64,000 nt of DNA from Pezicula radicicola (taxonomy: Eukaryota; Ascomycota; Leotiomycetes; Helotiales; Dermateaceae), in contig PDUO01000007.1 of the NCBI GenBank assembly GCA_003008705.1, positions 278,123-342,122 on the forward strand. Reading direction: 5' to 3'. The notes under the pieces are model-generated. The model had not been told where the DNA came from. It worked only from the letters and a program-made list of their open reading frames with translations, and searched no databases. The position numbers and the translations under genes are program-made. Positions 47,580 through 57,431 of this stretch are shown piece by piece (within the stretch, counting starts at the first letter, position 1; every line of letters begins with the position of its first letter).

Positions 47580-48567
47580 CTATGCGAAGAGATACTTGGC
47601 ATGGTGGTTGACATGGTCTGTGGCGAAGGTAGAAATGAAGAAGTACGAATGATCATATCCCTTCCAGAACAGTTAGCATCATCTTAAATCAAAATAGCCA
47701 GAAACAAAACCTACATCCTGATATCTTAAAACTAATCCCTTATCATTCCCACTCTCCTTTGCAGCAGCCGCAAAGTTCTCAGGCAACAATTGCTTCTGCT
47801 TATAGAAATTATCACCAGTACCAACATCAATCAAGACATCAAACGATCCCTTCCATTTCTTAATCAACTCAGTAGCATCGTGACTCTTCCACTCCTCCTT
47901 CTTATCCTCTCCAAAATAACCCGAAAAGGCCTTCTCTCCCCACGGACAATTGACCGGGTTCGTAATTGGCGCAAAGGCAGATACACTCTTATATTTGCCT
48001 GGGTTCTTAAGGAATAATGTTAGGGCTCCGTGTCCGCCCATTGAATGTCCTGAGATGGAAACTCTTGAGGAATCGAGTTCGGGAAAGGATGTGAAGAGTT
48101 CTTTGGGTAGTTCATTGGTTATGTAGGATTCCATCTTGTAGTTTTGGGAGTAGGGTTCTTTTGTTGCGTCGATATAAAATCCGGCTCCAGTACCGAAATC
48201 CCAGGATTCATCTTCGCCTGCGATCTTGAGTCCTCCTATTGTTCGTTCATAATTAGTACTCTACTATAGGAGGTGCTAGGAGGGATAGTGGGGTAAAAAA
48301 ATGTTTACGTGGTGAGGTATCTGGATAGACCACTGCTATTCCTTTCTGGCTTGCTCCGTATTGGAAGAATCCCTTCTCGGCTCCGTTGTCTCCTGTGCAG
48401 GTTAGACCGGCCAGGTAGAAGAGAACGGGCACTTTGTTGCCGGCTGTGGCTTGTGGTGGGAGGTAGAGATTCAGTGCCATTTCGCAACCAACGGTCGAGG
48501 AATTGTGAGTTAGCTTCAAGAGCTTGCCTCCAAAGGAGGCGATTGTCGCTGTGGTTTTGAAAGACAT
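47580..48567 (-). CDS. S-formylglutathione hydrolase (esterase D)
   Basis: Three exons, 48567-48309, 48235-47715 and 47660-47580, encode 286 aa, the family length. The alpha/beta-hydrolase triad is complete: Ser in [13 protein letters not shown], Asp in VGTGDNFY and His in [10 protein letters not shown]; the last lies on the short third exon. The family segments YLAGLTCT and [13 protein letters not shown] are also present. It hydrolyses S-formylglutathione to formate and glutathione, the second step of formaldehyde detoxification in the cytosol. Confidence 0.94.
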
Positions 48568-49089
48568 TTTTTGGAATTATTATGGGTGGCTTGGAGAGGA
48601 GAGGCGAGGAGATTTTTTGGATTGAGATTGACGAGTGAGGGGAAGTTCAAGCTCAAGACCTCCAAGGTGTTTATGGTCTCGGAGCACCATGGATTTCCTT
48701 CGGCATCTTGCCATGACATAACGACTGTAGAGCTTCGACCCCACCATCTTCTTGACGGTTCGCAGGCGGGGCTCAGGAAACCCTTGTTCGGCATTCACAG
48801 GGAATAAATTCCTTTTTTGGGCGTGTTTTTTTGATAATTGCACTCCTTTCATTCTCGTCTGCCTCCAGCATATGTATCTATGAGGTGTTGTGTAGAGATC
48901 TTGACGAGCACATCGCCAATAGCCCTTCTCAAGCATACAACTCAAATAAATTTCGGCCCAGATCATCAAGTTAACTTCGGTAACTGGAATCTACTAATCA
49001 AATGACGGCCGTCCCTCCAAAAACGCCTTTTCATACGCCAATCCAGCCGTTTTGCCATGCAGAATCTCGAATAATTTCACACCACCCTC
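48568..49089. other. Spacer upstream of S-formylglutathione hydrolase
   Basis: 522 bp holding the hydrolase promoter and the 3' flank of rpb6. Antisense frames here are incidental. Nothing else was seen. Confidence 0.5.
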
Positions 49090-49755
49090 TTACTGCAACA
49101 ACTCTTCACAGGTCCAGTCCTCATACCTATGAAAGTCAGCTTTTGAAGGAGAAATATCCGATCTTGGGAGGGGAACGCACCAGCCATCAGGCATGTATCT
49201 CCGGACAATCAGAGGTATCTTCTTCTCGCGCAACTCCTTGATCGCAATCTGAAGTGGGTCCGTCTCTCCCTCCAAATCAACAAGGACCGGCGCATTCATA
49301 CTGTGAAAAAGTAACCAAAATCAGTCTCTTTCCCAGCTTCACCTTTTCGACCTTAAAACTACTAACCTGATCTGCAAGGCCCTTGTACCCAAAATTCTTG
49401 CGCGCTCATACTTCGTCATGTAAGGAGTAGTTGTTCTTTGATCATGCGGGATCTTCTTGTCCTTTGGCGCCTTGTCTGCTTTGGTTCTATTCGCAGCCGC
49501 TGCAGGATCTCCAGAAACTACCACTCCACGCTCTCCGTGCGTTAAAAGCTGATCCGGGTTCTCGCCAAGTGCAATATCATCAACTCCATTAGCCTCATCT
49601 AATGGATCTGGGGGCTCTTCTGGGTCGTAATCAGGCTCGTCGTTCTCGTAAGTTGGGGAGAAGCTGTTGAGTATAGAGTCAGCGCGCCGCTCTGTTCTAG
49701 GGTTACCACTTTTTATTTACCCGCCATTGCCATCGTCGCCATCATAATCAGACAT
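49090..49755 (-). CDS. rpb6: RNA polymerase I/II/III shared subunit Rpb6 (RPABC2)
   Basis: Four exons, 49755-49721, 49663-49367, 49300-49181 and 49126-49090, encode 162 aa. The acidic N-terminal tail (MSDYDGDDG, then many Asp/Glu) and the conserved core [20 protein letters not shown], then [36 protein letters not shown] and YEDW are the Rpb6 signature. It is a core subunit of all three nuclear polymerases. The third exon boundary interrupts the conserved DGW-YEDW segment. The first exon is only 35 bp; an AACCCTAG telobox-like motif lies in intron 1. Confidence 0.95.
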
Positions 49756-50255
49756 GTTGGCGATAAGATTGACACAGTTGGGAGAGTTATGAAGACTTAA
49801 GAAGGAGGTTTTACGGAAGTGTGAGGGCGTGATAGCAATGTCGTTGTGAGGACGATCTCTCTAAGAAATTCCAAAGCTCAAAATATTTAAGGTTTAGCGC
49901 GAGGCACTAGATCTTTCCGTCAGCCTCGTGGTCGACAGCAAAAGCGGCGCTTAAGCGATCATCACTCGATACGTCAGAGAAGCCCTAGTATAGGAGGTGT
50001 ACGCCTTGAAAGAGCCTTGAAATCATATCTTCATTTTATCTGTAAGAAACTAGTTTCTTTTAGAAAAATGCATACTTCTACTCTCATGATGGGATTTCCG
50101 TTGATCTGTTGACCTACCTAGTACTTGATTGTCGCACGCCGCCTTTACTATCCCACACGAGGCAAACAAAATAATAATTTTTGAGAAATCGGGAAAGAAA
50201 GAAACTACATCCTCGCAAAACTTCCTTATGACTGCAACCTGTGGTACCAATTGCA
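49756..50255. promoter_or_regulatory. Bidirectional promoter region, rpb6 / TFIIIA
   Basis: 500 bp between the divergent ATGs of rpb6 and the TFIIIA gene, both serving RNA polymerase III. An AGCCCTAG motif near 49981-49989 resembles the telobox/Tbf1 core known upstream of ribosomal and RNA polymerase genes in fungi; this link is inference. Confidence 0.45.
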
Positions 50256-52103
50256 ATGGCGCCTCAAACAAGGAAGAGAAAGCAGGAGAGCTTACTGGGT
50301 GAGGCTACAAAGAGACTGCGAATTGAGGATGAACTTCCAGCGCATGGTAAACTTTATACTCTCGAGTCCGCACACAACGTCTGACTTTAGATAGACCAAG
50401 CTACAGCCCTGTCCGAAGATGACGATTCCGACGGCAACTTTTCTAGCAACGAGTATGATTCTTCGGAGGACGAGAGCAGTACTCGCAGATCGAAAACTCC
50501 CCTTACACCAGCAACGCGCCTCTCCACTGTCTCTCCCGCACCGGCACCCGCACCTACCAAAGCCAAATTTCCCTCCCAATTGAAGACAATAGTATGCACA
50601 TACGAGGGATGCACCAAGACTTTCAACAGACCCGCAAGATTGGCAACGCATCTTCTAAAACATGAAGGCAAGAAGACCTTCCTCTGCACATACGAAGGCT
50701 GCGACAAGGCCTATTTCGAGCAGAAGCACCTCACCTCCCACATCAAAGGCTCTCATATCCAAGAACGTTCATATAAATGCGATTGGGTCGGATGCGAGAA
50801 GAGTTTCTTAACGGCCACCAGACTTAATCGTCATAAGGATGCACACCAAGGCCATGAACGATTTAGATGCACATCTTTCCCGCCATGCAACCAAACCTTT
50901 CGCAAGCACCAAACACTTCAACGCCACATCCGATCTGATCATTTGAACGAGTCTCCATTCCCTTGTACTCACGTTGATCCCATTACGAACGAGGAATGTG
51001 ATTCAGGCTTTGACGCCGCGAGTAAACTAAAGAGACATAAGGAGCAAGTACACGGCGACTTGAAGTTCTTTTGTGAAGAGTGCACGATCCCTGGAAGGAC
51101 AGACGCTAATGGATCTCCATTGAGATTGGGGTTCGCCACGAACGTGAAGCTCCAGGCTCACATAAAAAGCGCACACGCAAATTGCCAGTTCTGTGAACGC
51201 AAATGTTCAAGTCAACGCGAACTTCAGAAGCATGTTGAGAGTCAGCATTCAGGTACAAGTCTCGAGGATAGAAAGACTATCGCTTGTCCATATCGCGGTT
51301 GTGACAAGAAGTTTACAAAGAAATCCAATCTCAATTCGCACATAAAGTCGGCCCATCAAGGCTTGCGGTTTATTTGTGGCGCCTTCGACCTCAGCAAAAC
51401 ACGCGATCTGGCTTCGTGGGACATTCAAGACGGATGTGATCAAGCTTTCGTTTCCAAAGCAAATCTTGAGGATCACGTGCGCACCGCTCATCTAGGACTA
51501 CCCAGTTTAATAAACAAAAACAGGAAGAAGTCCACCTTCGACGAAGACGAAGACGAGGAAGAGGAAGAGTTTAACGAGAATTATGATTTGCCAGTGCCAC
51601 CCAAGAAGCGAAAGGAAGTCAAGGAGCCGTCCGCGATGGAAAAGCTACTTGGATTGACATATGACGACCGTCGCACAATCTCTTGCATCATTCCAACCTG
51701 CGCTCACAAGTTCATTCGTGAATACGATCTTCAAAATCACATCCGCATCAAGCATCGTCTATCTACACCAGAAATTGAGAGCATGACCGGAGGCCTTGGA
51801 ATGTCCGAAGAACCTTTTGGAGATCCTGCATTTACGGAGCCTAGTTTCGGAAGCACCGCTTTCAGTGGCTATTTACCTGAAGTTGAGCGTGCACAAGGCT
51901 TCACTGATGGGCAACAAATGGGCTCATTCTTTGATGGAGATGATATGGATTGGGAAATGCAACGACGTGCGTTAGAAGGGGGACCATTCTGGATTGGTGG
52001 AGATGAAACCGCAATCGAAATGCAGAGTCATAGTGGATGGAGGCAGGATGAAGCTGAGATGAGGATGTTAGTTGATCAAACGATTGATCCTAGCTTACGC
52101 TGA
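50256..52103 (+). CDS. Transcription factor IIIA, C2H2 zinc-finger protein
   Basis: Two exons, 50256-50346 and 50395-52103, encode 599 aa. A basic N terminus (MAPQTRKRKQE) and an acidic Ser/Asp linker precede the first finger at about residue 97. I count ten C2H2-type units. Fingers 1-4 are close to consensus with TYEGC and KTF-type cores; finger 5 and finger 6 have long Cys-Cys insertions; finger 7 is short (CQFC); finger 9 has a large loop between its Cys. The last finger is separated from the others by a linker with poly-Glu and a PPKKRK nuclear localisation signal. Fungal TFIIIA has this pattern of nine or more fingers and binds the 5S rRNA gene internal control region and 5S RNA. Rpb6 lies divergently next to it. 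Confidence 0.88.
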
Positions 52104-53556
52104 TTGTGGAGGTATATCTGGCGAGTGTGGTTCAAACGGCGTGGATGATGTAGATGATTGTACGGCCTCTGAGTTTTTGAGAGTACATGAGTACGTGCAA
52201 AATTATCAGGTAGCAAGTGCTGCAACCCTGATTTGCTATTTCTAAAAAGTTACCCCCAAGAATAGCTCCTGTAGAGAATTCTGATAGCTATAGAAAACAA
52301 AATTCAATGACTCTTATGAGCAACAAAGCACTTTACAATAATCCGCATGACCTTGTTGGCTGCACACTTACACGCATCCAAAATAATCAATAAGTACCCT
52401 GTGGAAATCGGACGGAAGGGGGGAACTCTCGCTTAATTGTCCATCCCCACTTAGCGAGAATTATAAAAAATCCTACAAAACACCAAAAGAAAATCTAAGC
52501 CACTCAAAATCAACTTAAGAGAATATCAAAAGACAAAAGGATGAGTTCCGTATCTGAGCATTCCAGGGGTTCATGGTGACTCGACCTGGTCCGAGCGTAG
52601 AATTCGGATCGCATATCAGCACGTGTCCAAAACTTAGTCACGCTTTTGTCAATTCGAGCACGAAGAGTATGTCACTTGAAGCGCCTTGGAGCCGTAGGTA
52701 GCTCGGTGATCTTTAAGGTATCGCATTGGCTAGCAACTCACCTCTTCTTCTTTCACGCGCATTCAAATCACATGACTAAGATCATGTGAACGTTTGAAAA
52801 GCAGAAATGCTAACCGATACACCATTACGGACTTGTTCGTTATGTTTGTGGATGAAGGATTGATTAATGGGGTATATTACCAAGTGTATCTGAGGTGGTT
52901 ATAGATAGATAGTGCATATGTTAGTATAGAACTAGACGTGATGTAGAGGTGGGCTTGTGGGTAGTCTAAGTAGACGAGGGGCACTTTGTACTACTAGACA
53001 AGATGGACCGTTTTAAGAATGAGGTGGTTTTAGGGAAATGAGATATATAAGCGTAAAGTACTGTTTTAAAGATTCGCTTCTCGTCTCATTCATTCAAGGA
53101 AAATTAGTCCCCAAATCTTCTCGAATACCCAGTTGACTTCATTACTTCAAGATAAATGAGCGTGCTGGCTTATCAGGATAACTCATTAGATAGAGCCCGG
53201 TAAACAAGATACTAAGGATCGTAGTCAGTCTGGTTGTATACACCGCTTGCATTACTCGGAATTCTTAGTAGTTCAATGAGTCCCTGATCTCATTCACCAA
53301 GGGACAGATCCTCTCAGAGGTCAAGTCAACTTTATTGTTTTAAGAATACTACGCCTTGTTAATCTATGGGGGTTTCTCTATTCACCATGAAAGTCTGCAT
53401 CTGCATATGCCTGAAATCTTCGCTCACCAGGAACACCTTAGTCAAACATCAAACTAAGATGCTTCTCTCCTTGTTCATGATTGACTTCTGAACCTTCCCT
53501 CCCTTACACTCTCAAGAGTCCTCCAATTCGGTCAAGAGAGGGCCAAAATGACCATC
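52104..53556. other. Intergenic region between TFIIIA and HDAC genes
   Basis: 1.45 kb between two convergent genes. No frame with a recognisable product, no RNA gene and no inverted-repeat element were found. Confidence 0.45.
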
Positions 53557-55362
53557 CTATTTTGTAGGAGCAGGGTTTTCAGTAGGTCCAAAGGCTGGAC
53601 GATATTTACGTGCTTTCCGTATAGCAATCATTCTCTTTATCTCTTCGGAACTCGGACCCCGTCGTGCGACCTTGTCACCTTGATTGGGAACAGTACCAGG
53701 GCTCTTGGAATTTGCGATATTTCTCTGCCTTGATCGATCCGGCTGTTTTTGGATGTTGTATCCGGTATTTTCTTCCTCGTCATCGCTGTCTGAGATATAT
53801 GCATCCTTTGATTCAATTCGCTTCTCCCATCGATATTGTGTATGGCGCGTGTCTTTGTTTTCATCTGAGTCGCGATCTCGAAGGGCGTCGTCGGCTTCGT
53901 CATCTAGTCCTTGAATATCCCGAGGTACATCAACCATCGGCACGGAAGGTGCAAATGTACATGTATGTCTTAAGTTTTCTAAAACTTGAGCTCTAATCTT
54001 GGAGAGATAAGAGGTTGAGTTGGCATTGACTACATTTGCAGGCCGAACATCAAGTTCGTACTCTGGGGCAAAATACTAAGTGAACAAGTAAGCAAAAAAC
54101 CTGGTCTCTTGGATTGTGATAGTTACCCCGTAGTATTCATGGTACGGCATTACACGCTCTTTCATACTCTGTTGCTTCCCGAGCACTACACCAGTTTCAT
54201 ATGCCCAAGCTCGGGAGGTGTTGGCAACATTATACCCACCCCCACCAAGTACCAAAAGAGGAAGATTCAAGTTCTTGACAAATTCCACACAGGCTGCATG
54301 TCCATCCATACTCAGATTGAACCTTCCGAGCCTGTCCCCAGATAGACTGTCAGCACCACATTGGAGAACGATGGCTTCAGGTCGGTAGTACTCAATCACC
54401 GCTTGGATAATTGGTTGGAAAATTGTTCGGTATGACCAGTCGTCAATCCCATCACCCAGTGGAACGTTCACTGCGTGGTTTTTACCGCGGCCTACGCCAA
54501 TGTCACTTAGTTCTCCAGTTCCTGGGAAGAACTCGCCGTACTTATGGAAGGACACCGTCATTACACGGTCGGTGGTGTAGAAAGCCTCTTCGACGCCGTC
54601 GCCACTATAAAAAATTGAGAGTCAGTGCTGCAGTTTCAAGAAAAATATTGGTGAATAGAATTGTGATCTAATTCAGTGGTAGTAAATTATCAGAGAGTAA
54701 CTACGTACTGGTGAACGTCAATATCAATGTAAAGTACGCGTTTGTGGAAACGCAGTAGCTCCAGAATACCCAAGACAATATCTATAACCTTTGGTCAGTC
54801 TATGTGGCCCTATCTTTTCCTCGGAAGATCTCGGTTTAATTACCGTTCACGTAGCAGAACCCACTAGCCTCAGACTTCTTTGCATGGTGAAGACCACCAG
54901 CCCAATTGACTGCAATATCACAATTACCGCGATTCAATTTCGAAGCACCAGCCAAAGATCCGCCAGCGCTGATGGAACTGAAATCAAATACGCCCTCAAA
55001 AACAGGACAGTCTGAGCCGAGATTGAATTGGTAGTTCTGGAATTTGGAGATTGGGTCGACCATTTCGGGTGTGATAGTTTTCAAGTGGTTGATGTATTCA
55101 TCCGTGTGGAACTGCGTCATCTCCAGTTCAGAGGCCCGTTTTGCTTGCTAAAAATGCTTGAATTAGTTGATGGGGCCTTGTATAAAGTGAAGCAGGGCTG
55201 ACTTACGTATATCTCCATATGTTTGTACAATCCATAATGCATGATTAGGCTGTGGGCAACTCGAATGCGATGTGGCTTCATTATATGCCCTTGCCCGTAT
55301 GAATAGTCGCCGACAGCGTGATCATAGATGTAGGTGACTTTCTTGTTTTGTGATGTAGCCAT
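53557..55362 (-). CDS. Class I histone deacetylase, Hos2-like
   Basis: Five exons, 55362-55207, 55147-54844, 54781-54709, 54604-54127 and 54075-53557, encode 509 aa. The class I core runs from [17 protein letters not shown] to [10 protein letters not shown]. The catalytic centre is intact: [29 protein letters not shown] (zinc Asp/His), GADSLSGDR (zinc Asp) and [14 protein letters not shown] (catalytic Tyr). The short C-terminal tail with DEN/DRD acidic repeats, ISDSDDEEE and a basic end is closer to Hos2/HosA than to the long Rpd3/RpdA tail; that subclass choice is inference. It acts in the nucleus, probably in a Set3-type complex. The start is the ATG at 55362; an in-frame upstream codon is not ATG. 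Confidence 0.92.
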
Positions 55363-56231
55363 GTCGTTATGTCGCTGATATGGCACGAAGTTCGGCAGAA
55401 GGGTTGTAGATGTATTAGAAGTGTGAGGTCTGGAGAGAAGAAACTTGGTCTTAGTAACGATGTGCGAGACTCAAAGGCTTCTAAAAGTGGAAGGTCACGG
55501 AATATTCGCAGCGATACCTTTGCCGTTTTGTGTGCTCAGCGGCGGGCAATGTTGCGGAAGGTATGATCCCCGCGCCGCCCGGGGTTGGGGTTGGCCTTTC
55601 TTTTGGAATCAAATTGTTGCTTACACCTCTTGTTCCAGGTCACAAGAGACAATTTTCATCACAGGTGTCTCTCTCCACATATGATGCTAGTATACGCAAA
55701 TATGTAAAATAGTTATTACAAGGGTCAGATATCTGGACATCAAAGCTATTCGTGTGAGGTACAGAGTAGAGTCGTTCGCTTAACATAAAGGGGTAAACGT
55801 GACAAAACCTACACTTGGAAGTGACATTCTGCCACTATATTTATGGAGAACTTGAACCTAGAACAAAATCAAACTAAGTAATTAATCAAAGCTCAACTGT
55901 TCCCAAGAATATTTGGCTTCATGCTGGCTTGATATAAAATATATCACGTGATACAGATATGGATGCTGACAGGCAGGAGATAGATCGCTTAGACAACCCC
56001 TCTTCTAAGGAGCTAGAAGACAGTCCTAATTAGTGGAAGTTATGAAAGACATCTGAGCATGGGTTGAGGTCTGTGTTCGGATGACAGCCTTGATTGCAAG
56101 AACACAGTGGATAGAGTTGTATGGACGAGCTTATAAAGCGCGTAAGATTATAAATCTGTTTCTAAATTCAGTTTAAAAGGATTCAGAATCTATAGAAATT
56201 AGAATGTTATCCAAAAATAGAGGTTCTGCTA

Positions 56232-56391
56232 CCGTAAGAATTGACTTATAAGAGATCATTTCGAATGGTTATTTAGTCAGACATAAGAGATGGATTTGGG
56301 TAACTCGGTTGATTTGGGTACTTGGGTAACGCACTTGGTTTGGGTAACTCACTTCCCCTAATTAAAATCCCTTATAAACCAATTCGTACGG
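56232..56391. mobile_element. MITE B, TA-flanked inverted-repeat mini-element
   Basis: A 160-bp element with terminal inverted repeats like those of MITE A (AATTG..TTATAAG cores), flanked by TA at 56230-56231 and 56392-56393. The centre has three tandem GGGTAACTC/GGGTAACGC units spaced by TTGATTTG-like linkers, so the copy is longer than MITE A by a repeat expansion. No coding capacity. Confidence 0.85.
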
Positions 56392-57139
56392 TACATGAAT
56401 GACATGACCTTAGTACTTGGTTTGAATAATTTACTTGGTTTGAGGAACTTACTTAATTTGAATAACTTGCTTAAACTAGTAACTAACTTAACTTGAACAA
56501 ACTAAAGCAACTTCACCTATTTATATATAACAGCACTTTGCACCCAACTAAAGTTTCTCCAGTACAATTTATCCAATAACACTATACCTCTTTAACGATT
56601 AAGAAAGCCTTATAGAGCGTCTAGGAAACAAAGAAAAATGCATATAACAGCACTTTGTGCATATAGAACAACTACACTATACATCTTTCTTAGCCTAGAG
56701 TCCTAAATATGCTCCCCTGCAATAGGTGCCTTAGAGTTGTAGAGGAGAGTATAATATATGATAAATTCTACTTTTAGTCTAAGTGTGTTAGGGTTCTCTT
56801 AAACAAGTTGTGTTACGCAACACTAGGTTTAGTCTTTAGAGCCGAATAATATAATGAAGACACGAACAGCGTACGAGTAATAAAATTATAGGTGACGGGT
56901 AATGGCAACAAGATGTAATATCTGTATTTCGTACTACTCACTACACTTTCGGCGTTAGGAAATCTCCTATAATAACCTAGCTGAAGGTGGTTTTAAACGT
57001 TTGCTGTTGAATTTCTGTTTAGGAATTTATACCTAACTAGTATTTGTATATATTAAGTTACTAAAGTTACTAACTAAACTAAAACAAGAATCCTTCTAAG
57101 AATATAATAAAGGTAATATTTGGTAGTATAGTAACTTAC

Positions 57140-57232
57140 CTAAATTCAACAACTCACTATTTGGGTAACCCACTTGATTTAGGTAACTCATTTGTTTGGG
57201 TAACTGACTTAGGCTGAGTAACTCGATTTTAT
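57140..57232. repeat. Tandem GGGTAACTCACTTG-type repeat
   Basis: Four to five degenerate units of about 20 bp, each a GGTAAC(C/T)CA core followed by a TT(T/G)GGG-like linker. It shares its core with the centres of MITE A and MITE B but has no obvious TIR. Confidence 0.7.
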
Positions 57233-57431
57233 TATCTTGTGGTAGTCTAACGGCTCTGGACCAGCTGTATAGCTCTCAAGTAGCAGACAGATCTGTGTGA
57301 ACAAGCTCAAAAATACAGGCCATTTCTTGACTTCAAGTATCACTTTCTAAAATTGGTGATTAAGCAACACGCAACTAGAGTAAAATCTGAGCCATAGCAA
57401 ATCACTGATCACACAATCAGTCAGCTCTTGT

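Larger units (their letters stand above)
55363..57431. other. MITE-bearing spacer
   Basis: About 2.1 kb between the HDAC start and the ZNFX1-like stop. The HDAC promoter occupies the left end. MITE B lies at 56232-56391, and degenerate (G)GTAACTCACTTG-type repeats occur at 56401-56475 and 57140-57230. The rest is AT-rich without frames. Confidence 0.6.
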
